Shown one piece after another: positions 1-6,151 of a stretch of DNA of 10,220 bases. The DNA lies in contig CAJOEG010000044.1 in the NCBI GenBank assembly GCA_905233405.1, positions 1 through 10,220 of the forward strand. The letters are read 5' to 3'. Made by a program: the position numbers and the translations under genes. The DNA is from an uncultured Bacteroidales bacterium (GTDB lineage Bacteria; Bacteroidota; Bacteroidia; Bacteroidales; ML635J-15). The notes beneath the pieces are model-generated. The model worked only from the letters and a program-made list of their open reading frames with translations. It had not been told where the DNA came from and did no database searches. The number at the start of each line of letters is the position of its first letter. Within the stretch, counting starts at the first letter, position 1.

Positions 1-1709
1 AAACGGAACTGCCTCAAGACGAAGAAAGTCAGCCTGTTGACGAAGAACCAACGCAAGAGGACGAACCGAATGAGGATATGAGCCTGGAAATAAACAAGCC
101 GCAGGAGGAAGAGATTGTCGACGAGAATGATCCCGACGAATGGCTGAAGAAAGTCGGACCATACGACCCGCGTGCGGAACTTGAGGACTACAAATTCCCG
201 TCGCTTGACTTGTTGAAGACTTACGACAACGAGAATGCACCTATAATTAATCAGGATGAGCAGCGCGAAAATGCTAACCGTATCGTCACAACCCTGCGCA
301 ACTACGGTGTGGAGATTGACTCCATCAAGGCTACGGTGGGACCAACAGTGACTCTGTACGAAGTAGTACCGAAGGCTGGCGTACGTATCAGCAAGATACA
401 GAGCCTTGAGAGCGACATTATGCTTTCACTTTCCGCGGCAGGAATACGTATTATTGCCCCGATGCCTGGCAAGGGAACTGTCGGTATAGAGGTACCTAAC
501 GAAAAACCGCAGATGGTATCGATGCACTCGGTAATCGCTTCCAAGCGTTTCCAGGAGGAGAAAAAAATGCGTCTTCCAATCGCTTACGGGCGAACAATTA
601 CCAACGAAATCTTTATGTTCGACCTCGCAAAGACTCCACACTTGCTTGTGGCTGGTGCTACTGGAACAGGTAAGTCAGTTGCTATCAATGCGATTATCAC
701 CTCGTTGCTGTACAAGAAACATCCTGCCGAACTAAAACTCGTGATGGTTGACCCTAAGATGGTTGAGTTTGCTCCTTACAAGCCTCTTATCCGTCATTTC
801 CTCGCAGCGCAACCCGATACCGACCCACAGCAGGTGGTCATCACTGACTGCGACAAGGTCATCAACACTCTCAACTCGCTTGTGGTAGAGATGGAAGAAC
901 GCTACAAACTGCTGATGGACGCGGGAGTTCGTAACTTGGAGGAATACAACGAAAAATTCATCAACCGCCGTCTCAATCCGCAGAAAGCTGTGCCGAATAC
1001 CGCTATGCACCATCAGTTTTTGCCATATATCGTCATAATCATTGACGAGTACGGTGATTTCATCATGCAGGCAGGCAAGCAGGTTGAAACGCCTATAGCG
1101 CGAATCACACAGAAAGCGCGTGCAGTAGGTATGCACATGATTCTTGCTACACAGCGTCCGTCGGTGAACATTGTAACTGGTGTTATCAAGGCTAATATTC
1201 CTACTCGTATAGCACTTCGCACACAGTCGGTTATCGATTCACGAACCGTGCTTGATGCCAAGGGTGCCGAGCAACTTATCGGTCGTGGCGACTCGCTTTA
1301 TGCTGGTAATGCTAGCGTTACACGTATCCAGTGCGCATTTGTTGACACTCCCGAAGTGGATGCCATTGTTGACCATATCGAGCATCAGCAGCATTATATC
1401 GGTCCGTACGAATTGCCAGAAGTCAAGACCGAAGGTGGTGAAGATGCTGGCGGTGGTGCATCACTTGACCCCAATAGCCGCGACCCTCTGTTCGAGGAGG
1501 CCGCTCGTCTTGTGTGCAGCACACAGCAGGGGTCCACATCTATGTTGCAGCGTAAGTTCGGAATAGGCTACAACAGGGCTGGCCGAATTGTTGACCAACT
1601 CGAGGCAATGGGCATTGTCGGTCCCTACGAAGGCAGCAAGGCTCGCCAAGTTATGTACGATGAAACATCTTTGGAACGATATTTGGAGACATTGCGCGAG
1701 ATAAAATAG
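1..1709 (+). CDS. ftsK: DNA translocase FtsK, 3' part (partial at the left edge)
   Basis: FtsK is the hexameric, membrane-anchored ATPase that pumps DNA through the closing septum and helps resolve chromosome dimers. The reading frame is open from base 3 with no stop before the first ATG at 78, so the gene starts outside the window. The missing part should contain the membrane segments. Bases 3-150 encode a linker rich in Glu, Asp and Pro, as usual between the membrane and motor parts. Counting from the Met at 78, the alpha domain follows (about 60-160), then Walker A GATGTGKS (193-200), Walker B IIIDEYGD (320-327) and the ATQRPS segment (357-362). A C-terminal winged-helix gamma domain (about 468-540) reads the oriented DNA signals. 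All motor motifs are intact. It ends in TAG and is followed within 22 bases by a lolA-like gene, an order also found in E. coli. Identity is certain; only the start is unseen. Confidence 0.96.
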   Translation, partial: TELPQDEESQPVDEEPTQEDEPNEDMSLEINKPQEEEIVDENDPDEWLKKVGPYDPRAELEDYKFPSLDLLKTYDNENAPIINQDEQRENANRIVTTLRNYGVEIDSIKATVGPTVTLYEVVPKAGVRISKIQSLESDIMLSLSAAGIRIIAPMPGKGTVGIEVPNEKPQMVSMHSVIASKRFQEEKKMRLPIAYGRTITNEIFMFDLAKTPHLLVAGATGTGKSVAINAIITSLLYKKHPAELKLVMVDPKMVEFAPYKPLIRHFLAAQPDTDPQQVVITDCDKVINTLNSLVVEMEERYKLLMDAGVRNLEEYNEKFINRRLNPQKAVPNTAMHHQFLPYIVIIIDEYGDFIMQAGKQVETPIARITQKARAVGMHMILATQRPSVNIVTGVIKANIPTRIALRTQSVIDSRTVLDAKGAEQLIGRGDSLYAGNASVTRIQCAFVDTPEVDAIVDHIEHQQHYIGPYELPEVKTEGGEDAGGGASLDPNSRDPLFEEAARLVCSTQQGSTSMLQRKFGIGYNRAGRIVDQLEAMGIVGPYEGSKARQVMYDETSLERYLETLREIK

Positions 1710-1731
1710 TTGAATGTTAAAAATTTTGAAT

Positions 1732-2379
1732 ATGAAAAAAGTTACATTGTTGATTATAAGTTTGTTCGCTACGCTTTTGCTGTCGGCTCAAGGTTCTGTT
1801 CCCCAGATGGAAATTCTTGACCAGGTGGCTGCCAAGACTGAAAAATATGTCGGACTGAAGATTGATTTTACAATGTATGTTGAAAATCTTCACAATGCAA
1901 AGCGCGATTCGTACAAGGGCAATGCAGTTTACAAGTCAGGTCTCTACAAGATGGATTTAATGGGACAGGTAGTTTACTCCGACGGAAAGACCAACTGGAC
2001 CTACCTGAAAGATGCCGATGAAATCAATATTACAAAAAATAGCGACAACGAGGCATTTATGACAAATCCGCAGGCAATACTCAAGGACTACAAGTCGAAG
2101 TTCAAGGTAAACTTTATTTCCGACAAGTTCGAGAAAAACCGTGCATTGCTTGAGTTTGATTTCTATCCAAAGCAGATTGAGAATAAAAAGTACTCGAAGA
2201 TTACAATTCGCATCGACAAGACCAAGAAGCAGATTTTCTCGGTTCGCTATGTTGGCAAGGACGGTGTAAACTATCTAATTGAAATTGACAAGATGCTCGA
2301 AAATCCGACAATCACCGATGCTGAAGTCAAGTACAACAAGTCTTTGTATCCCAATGCCGAAGAAATTGATATGCGTTAA
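1732..2379 (+). CDS. lolA: LolA-like periplasmic lipoprotein carrier
   Basis: This encodes a secreted protein of 215 residues resembling the LolA family, which shuttles lipoproteins from the inner-membrane LolCDE complex to the outer membrane. From the Met at 1732 there is a classic signal peptide (MKK, a hydrophobic run through LLIISLFATLLL, then SAQG, with cleavage near residue 20). The mature part shows the LolA pattern: an N-terminal helix (ILDQVAAKTEKY), the strand IDFTMYVEN, SYKGNAVYK, and VVYSDGKTNWTYLKDADEINI, followed by alternating strands typical of the half-barrel. An in-frame ATG at 1714 would add six residues ahead of the signal peptide; I prefer 1732 because its MKK fits a signal-peptide N-region. 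It sits 22 bases after ftsK and 2 bases before folP, so all three are probably co-transcribed. The family call is good; that it carries lipoproteins in this organism is inferred. Confidence 0.87.
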   Translation: MKKVTLLIISLFATLLLSAQGSVPQMEILDQVAAKTEKYVGLKIDFTMYVENLHNAKRDSYKGNAVYKSGLYKMDLMGQVVYSDGKTNWTYLKDADEINITKNSDNEAFMTNPQAILKDYKSKFKVNFISDKFEKNRALLEFDFYPKQIENKKYSKITIRIDKTKKQIFSVRYVGKDGVNYLIEIDKMLENPTITDAEVKYNKSLYPNAEEIDMR

Positions 2380-2381
2380 CG

Positions 2382-3221
2382 ATGAGATTGAATCACATAA
2401 ACATCAAAGGTAGGCTTTATGACTTTTCAAATCCCCGCATTATGGGGATTTTGAATTTTACGCCCGATTCGTTCAATCCTGCAAGCCGTGTGATTGACAA
2501 TGGAGAAATCAAGGAACGCATAGAAAAAATGTTTGCCGATGGTGCCGATATGGTTGACATCGGTGGTATGTCAACGCGTCCGGGCAGCAGAATAATAGAT
2601 GCTGACGAGGAATGGCAGAGGCTTCTTCCTGCGTTAGAGATTATTTCGAAGCATTTTTCCGAGAGGATTTTCTCCCTCGATACTTACCGCACCGACATTG
2701 CCCGCCGTGCGGTTATTGATTATGGCATATCCATAGTAAACGACATCAGTGGTGGCGATGCCGACCCGTTGATGTTTGAGACGGTTGCATGTCTGCACAT
2801 ACCTTATATTATTATGCACGGCGCTTCCAATCCGCTGACAATGCACAATGGAACAGAATACAAATCTTTCCCTGGCGACATACTGCACTTCTTTTCTGAG
2901 AAAGTCAACAAGTTGCATTCTTTGGGCGTTTCCGACATCATCATCGACCCTGGTTTTGGTTTTTCCAAAACCATTGACCAGAACTACGAACTTATGGAAC
3001 ATCTTGGAGACTTTGGTATGTTCGAACTGCCCTTGCTGGTTGGCATTTCGCGGAAGTCGATGCTTTGGAAATATCTGGGCATTACTGTCGAAAACGCGCT
3101 TAACGGCACTACCGTGCTAAATACAATCGCCTTGCAAAAGGGTGCAGATATTCTTCGTGTCCACGATGTGAAGGAGGCTGTTGAGGTGGTGAAAATTTGT
3201 GGAAAGTTGCGAATGTTATAG
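2382..3221 (+). CDS. folP: Dihydropteroate synthase
   Basis: FolP joins para-aminobenzoate to 6-hydroxymethyl-dihydropterin diphosphate to make dihydropteroate, a cytoplasmic step of folate synthesis and the target of sulfonamides. The 279 residues match the usual length of about 280. Visible TIM-barrel motifs, in order, are GILNFTPDSF, VDIGGMSTRPG, FSLDTYRTD, VNDISGG, IDPGFGFSKT, LLVGISRKSM and ILRVHDVKEA. The Asp, Asn, Lys and Arg/His residues known to bind the pterin and its phosphates in E. coli FolP are all kept. Two spots differ from the usual wording: the loop after DSF reads NPASR, and the stretch normally like MHMxGxPxTM is MHGASNPLTM. The gene begins 2 bases after the lolA stop, so the two are likely translated from the same mRNA. 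No Phe-Gly insertion of the kind found in Sul resistance enzymes is visible. It faces the lysE-type gene tail to tail. Confidence 0.95.
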   Translation: MRLNHINIKGRLYDFSNPRIMGILNFTPDSFNPASRVIDNGEIKERIEKMFADGADMVDIGGMSTRPGSRIIDADEEWQRLLPALEIISKHFSERIFSLDTYRTDIARRAVIDYGISIVNDISGGDADPLMFETVACLHIPYIIMHGASNPLTMHNGTEYKSFPGDILHFFSEKVNKLHSLGVSDIIIDPGFGFSKTIDQNYELMEHLGDFGMFELPLLVGISRKSMLWKYLGITVENALNGTTVLNTIALQKGADILRVHDVKEAVEVVKICGKLRML

Positions 3222-3247
3222 TTTCCCTCCGTATTTTGGGTGTTATT

Positions 3248-3270
3248 GTAGAGACGTTGCGAGCAACGTC
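3248..3270. repeat. Degenerate REP-like palindrome behind folP
   Basis: The sequence gtagagacg begins a palindrome whose core gacgttgc-ga-gcaacgtc is a perfect 8-bp stem (3253-3260 with 3263-3270). The left outer flank gtaga has no matching right flank. Its head closely matches that of the palindrome at 9083-9110 (gttgagacg). From general knowledge, palindromes of the form GTAGAGACG...CGTCTCTAC are dispersed in many Bacteroidota and cyanobacterial genomes; I infer that this is a decayed copy. It could also help end folP transcripts, since a T5 run follows 9 bases later, but that is a weak terminator. Confidence 0.6.
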
Positions 3271-3320
3271 GGAAATCATTTTTCAAAAAAATCCTATATG
3301 ATTTCCACAAACGTGGAAAT
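3271..3320. repeat. Two competing hairpins at the end of the lysE-type gene
   Basis: Two perfect inverted repeats share one arm. The sequence ggaaatcat at 3271-3279 pairs with atgatttcc at 3298-3306 (18-base loop). The sequence atttccac at 3301-3308 pairs with gtggaaat at 3313-3320 (4-base loop). They cannot form together. Reading the minus strand, the tight hairpin lies in the last codons of the exporter gene, then its stop, then a T7 run at 3284-3290. It may therefore act as a transcription terminator for that gene, although the T run starts about 10 bases after the stem, which is farther than usual. Confidence 0.5.
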
Positions 3321-3941
3321 TATTGTATAAATACCTAACAGTATTATTATCGAGCCACCTACGCGGTTGATTACCAAGAAGTGACGAGGTCGTATCTTCT
3401 TACGGAAGAAACTGAGCGACATTGTAAGGAAGGTCCACCACGAGAACGAACCAAGGATAAAGCCAAGCATTATGAATATGCCCTTTAACAGTTCGTTGCT
3501 GTCGGAAACACCATCGCCGACTCCAACATTAAACATTGCAAAGAAGGCAAAGATGTAGGTCATTGCCCCGATGAAGTTCGAAAGCGTGAGCCCAACCACC
3601 GATATGAAATCCTGCCATAACGAGTTGCGGTTGTCCTTGCTTTGCCTGATGTCCTTAATGACATTGCGCTTGAACATGAACACGCCGAAAATGATGACAA
3701 TGATTCCTCCGATTACACCAAGTATGGGTTTATATTCCTGGATTGTATTGAAAATGAGCGAATAAAGGAAATATGAAAGGGCTGCCATCAGGGTGTCGGC
3801 AAACACAACGCCTACGCCCGAAATGAACGACGATATACGCGGACGCGTGAGTGCTCGCTGTATGCAAAGCACTGCAACTGGCCCCACAGTTATGGAAGCC
3901 GTAAGCCCTACCATTGCCCCGTCACATATCTCTGAAATCAT
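3294..3941 (-). CDS. LysE/RhtB-family membrane exporter
   Basis: This is an inner-membrane protein of 215 residues of the LysE superfamily, small transporters that mostly export amino acids or related compounds; the substrate here cannot be read from sequence. The N-terminal segment has the family hallmark VGPVAVLCIQRAL (19-31), followed by SGVGVVFADTLMAALSYF. About six hydrophobic segments lie near 8-28, 38-62, 72-90, 113-139, 152-176 and 188-211. A Lys/Arg-rich cytoplasmic loop (FKRNVIKDIRQSKDNR) lies between the third and fourth. The frame also has an upstream Met at 4013, but I chose 3941 because the family begins just ahead of the first membrane helix. The longer form would also run across the whole spacer into the divergent gene at 4015. 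Its 3' end meets folP tail to tail and overlaps two competing hairpins. It stands alone on its strand. Confidence 0.85.
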   Translation of the reverse strand: MISEICDGAMVGLTASITVGPVAVLCIQRALTRPRISSFISGVGVVFADTLMAALSYFLYSLIFNTIQEYKPILGVIGGIIVIIFGVFMFKRNVIKDIRQSKDNRNSLWQDFISVVGLTLSNFIGAMTYIFAFFAMFNVGVGDGVSDSNELLKGIFIMLGFILGSFSWWTFLTMSLSFFRKKIRPRHFLVINRVGGSIIILLGIYTIISTFVEII

Positions 3942-3989
3942 ACTGCAAAGAAACAAACTTTTTTTCAAAGTATGTGTACTAAAAAACGT

Positions 3990-3997
3990 TATTTTTG
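3990..3997 (+). promoter_or_regulatory. Possible -7 promoter element of the TIGR02757-trmN6 unit
   Basis: TATTTTTG fits the Bacteroidota -7 consensus TAnnTTTG and lies 17 bases before the ATG at 4015, inside the 73-base divergent spacer. There is no TTTG at the expected -33 distance, and the spacer is very AT-rich, so a chance match is quite possible. I found no good matching promoter for the divergent exporter gene on the other strand. Confidence 0.3.
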
Positions 3998-4014
3998 GAA
4001 CAAAAATTTTCATA

Positions 4015-4776
4015 ATGGACTTTCAATCGACAAAGGCTTTGCTTGATGAGAGGTACGAAAAGTTTGCAGTGCCTAGTTTCGTGGAGAACGACCCCGTGCA
4101 GATTCCACATTCGTTTTCGCGCAAGGAAGATATAGAAATAAGCGGTTTTTTGGCATCGATGATTGCGTGGGGCAATCGTAAGATGATAATAAACAATGCG
4201 AAACGCTTTATGCAGTTGATGGACAATGCCCCATACGATTTCGTGATGAACTTTGAGGATAAGGACTTGAAATCGCTAGATGCTGCCGTTCACCGCACTT
4301 TCAATGGCGACGATATGCGTTTCTTTGTTCGTTCGCTTGCCAATATCTATCGCAATCACGGTGGACTGGAATCGGTTTTCTGCAAGTTTCCCGAGATGGA
4401 CAAGAATCTGATGAACGTTCATTCTGTCTTGTTTGAGATTTCGCACGAGACACGCAATATGCGCCACATTTCCGACATCACCAAAGGTTCGGCAGCCAAA
4501 CGTTTGAATATGTTTCTGCGCTGGATGGTGCGCGACGATGGACGAGGCATTGATTTCGGACTGTGGAAGGGCATAAGTCCTGCCGACCTGCTTATTCCAC
4601 TCGATGTGCATTGTGGACGTTGTGCACGTGACCTCGGACTACTTTCGCGCAACCAGAACGATTGGAAAGCCGTGCTTGAACTTACTGGCAACCTTCGTAA
4701 ATTCGACCCGACCGATCCCATAAAGTACGACTTTGCGCTCTTTGGTTCAGGAGTGACACAAACGCCAATGTTGTAA
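4015..4776 (+). CDS. TIGR02757 (DUF2400) family protein of unknown function
   Basis: The 253-residue soluble protein matches the TIGR02757/DUF2400 family, which is widespread in Bacteroidota and has no established function that I know of. Recognisable stretches are LDERYEKFAVPSFVENDPVQIPH (split across 10-32), EISGFLASMIAWGNRK (41-56), GSAAKRLNMFLRWMVR (158-173), DFGLWKGISPADLLIPLDVH (180-199) and DPTDPIKYDFALFGSGV (231-247). The segment PLDVHCGRCARDLGLL (195-210) looks like the part of Nth/MutY-type HhH-GPD glycosylases that holds the catalytic Asp (VDTHVxRVxxRLGL), with Asp197 in the matching place; a distant relation is my inference. The start at 4015 is chosen because the frame upstream runs antisense through the exporter gene. 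The stop overlaps the trmN6 start as TAATG, which implies translational coupling. No signal peptide or membrane segment is seen. Confidence 0.88.
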   Translation: MDFQSTKALLDERYEKFAVPSFVENDPVQIPHSFSRKEDIEISGFLASMIAWGNRKMIINNAKRFMQLMDNAPYDFVMNFEDKDLKSLDAAVHRTFNGDDMRFFVRSLANIYRNHGGLESVFCKFPEMDKNLMNVHSVLFEISHETRNMRHISDITKGSAAKRLNMFLRWMVRDDGRGIDFGLWKGISPADLLIPLDVHCGRCARDLGLLSRNQNDWKAVLELTGNLRKFDPTDPIKYDFALFGSGVTQTPML

Positions 4777-5486
4777 TGCCCGACAGTTACTTCACATTCA
4801 AGCAGTTTCGTGTGTTGCACCGCAAGTCGATTATGAAAGTCGGCACCGATGGTGTGCTGCTTGGTGCATACGTTGATTGTGGCGATGCTGAACGTATTCT
4901 TGATATTGGCACAGGTACTGGTTTGCTCTGCCTTATGCTGGCACAGAAGTGCGAGGCGAAGATTATTCATGGAATAGATATAAACGATGAGGCGGTGGAG
5001 GTCGCAAAATTCAACGTTGAGCAAAGTCCGTGGGCTGACAGGATAAATATTTTCCATTCCTCTGTGCAAGATTTTGTTCCAACGGAAAAGTATGACCTTA
5101 TTGTGTCTAATCCACCTTTCTATACTACCGATGTAGTTGCGCCTGAGAAAGGCAGGGCATTGGCTCGTCACGACTTTAGCCTTAATGTTTCTGAGTTGGT
5201 GGCTTCTGTCGATAGGCTTCTGTCACAGAATGGACGCTGTTGTGTGATTTATCCCACTGAGCAATGCCAGTTGTTTGAAAATGAGGCATTGAAGTATGGG
5301 TTGTATGCGTTGCGTAGGTTGTATGTGTCGTCACGCCCCGATGTGTCGCCAATACGTACCATTGTGGAATTGAGCCGTAAGCAATGCGAAACGGAGTGCG
5401 ATTCGTTGTATATTGAAAATGGCGCACGTCACGATTTTAGCGACAAGTACAAGTCGCTTACCCGTGATTATTACTTGAAGTTCTGA
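4776..5486 (+). CDS. trmN6: tRNA1(Val) (adenine(37)-N6)-methyltransferase TrmN6
   Basis: TrmN6 (YfiC in E. coli) transfers a methyl group from S-adenosylmethionine to N6 of A37 in tRNA-Val, next to the anticodon. The 236 residues begin with the family signature FTFKQFRVLHRKSIMKVGTD (split over 6-24), then GVLLGAY. The Rossmann-fold SAM site follows with DIGTGTG (43-49) and the acidic HGIDIN (65-70). The N6-adenine methylase motif is NPPF (112-115). The substrate-side segment LARHDFSLNVSELV and the C-terminal DKYKSLTRDYYLKF also fit the family. All catalytic motifs are intact. It starts inside the stop of the TIGR02757 gene (TAATG), so both come from one transcript. Its TGA is immediately followed by the stop of the opposing gene, with no spacer. 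A related DNA or protein methylase is possible in principle, but the N-terminal signature makes TrmN6 much more likely. Confidence 0.92.
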   Translation: MPDSYFTFKQFRVLHRKSIMKVGTDGVLLGAYVDCGDAERILDIGTGTGLLCLMLAQKCEAKIIHGIDINDEAVEVAKFNVEQSPWADRINIFHSSVQDFVPTEKYDLIVSNPPFYTTDVVAPEKGRALARHDFSLNVSELVASVDRLLSQNGRCCVIYPTEQCQLFENEALKYGLYALRRLYVSSRPDVSPIRTIVELSRKQCETECDSLYIENGARHDFSDKYKSLTRDYYLKF

Positions 5487-6059
5487 TTAGAAAAGTCCGA
5501 GGGTTATTGCAACGTATACGCCCGGATTGTTAAGTATTGACTGCTTGTAAAGTTCTGGCGTTTTTACTTTTATGTGGAAGAGGTATTCTATTCCGAGTGA
5601 AATCTTCAGGATGTCGGTTATTGAGTATTCCACTGCCGCTGACGGGACTATCGCCACGAAGCCAGCCTTGTCGTAGCCTTTTCTGGTTACAGAGTTTACA
5701 AGCATTGATGTGCCGTATCCAACTTTTATATCGGTAACAAGGTGGAATGAATGGTCGTTGAAGAATGGGTAGCCGAAATAAATTCCGCCGTGGTTTTGTC
5801 TAAGGCTGTATGGGTTTGAGTCTGTTCCTGTGATTTTTACAGCATTGCTCATACCGTCGAAGTACGCGCCTATGCGAAAGTCCTTTACAATGAATCCGCA
5901 AGAACCGCCTATAGTTATTGAAATCCCTTTTTCTATGGGATAGAATTGCCCATTGAGAGTACAGAACCCGCCTTGCTGGTATTCCTCGGGCTGTGCCTGT
6001 GGGAAACCGACAAGTCCGATTAATAGCAAACAGAATATGGCTATAATTTTTTTCATCAT
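5487..6059 (-). CDS. Secreted hypothetical protein, probable small outer-membrane beta-barrel
   Basis: I do not recognise a specific family. The 190 residues open with a clear signal peptide (MMKK, hydrophobic core IIAIFCLLLIGLVGF, then PQAQ; cleavage near residue 23). The mature part is made of alternating polar and hydrophobic strands rich in Gly, Tyr and Phe (GISITIGGSCGFIV, FRIGAYFDGM, GGIYFGYPFF, HLVTDIKVGYG, PSAAVEYSITD, KISLGIEYLFHIK). It ends with VYVAITLGLF, a terminal aromatic strand as in many outer-membrane barrels recognised by the BAM complex. The length would suit roughly eight strands. A Met codon at 6056 is an equally possible start. The gene has a strong terminator about 40 bases upstream that separates it from usp, so it probably has its own promoter, although I see no clear -33/-7 pair. 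Its stop touches that of trmN6. A soluble periplasmic role is not excluded. Confidence 0.75.
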   Translation of the reverse strand: MMKKIIAIFCLLLIGLVGFPQAQPEEYQQGGFCTLNGQFYPIEKGISITIGGSCGFIVKDFRIGAYFDGMSNAVKITGTDSNPYSLRQNHGGIYFGYPFFNDHSFHLVTDIKVGYGTSMLVNSVTRKGYDKAGFVAIVPSAAVEYSITDILKISLGIEYLFHIKVKTPELYKQSILNNPGVYVAITLGLF

Positions 6060-6102
6060 AATGCTAACTGCATAGTTGTTGCTTTATTGTGTTTCTAGTC
6101 AA

Positions 6103-6131
6103 AAAAACAGCGGAAATAATCCGCTGTTTTT
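6103..6131 (-). terminator. Intrinsic terminator of usp
   Basis: Twelve-base perfect arms (6103-6114 and 6120-6131, core acagcgga/tccgctgt) enclose the loop aataa. Read on the minus strand, the stem is followed at once by a run of seven T (the A run at 6101-6107). It lies 20 bases past the usp stop, exactly where a rho-independent terminator is expected. The opposite strand also has a T run, but no gene reads towards it there. Confidence 0.9.
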
Positions 6132-6151
6132 ATCTGTATGCTTACAATTTT

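Noticed and set aside
3942..4013. 24-residue N-terminal extension of the LysE-type protein
   Set aside because: It would consume the whole divergent spacer, and it precedes the normal family start at MISEICDGAMVGL.
3793..4014. N-terminal extension of the TIGR02757 frame
   Set aside because: The extension lies antisense to the conserved start of the exporter gene, and the family begins at the Met at 4015.
4419..5171. 250-codon minus-strand open frame across the TIGR02757 gene and trmN6
   Set aside because: It runs antisense to two well-supported, coupled genes. Its translation shows no family-like motif and looks like a frame shadow.
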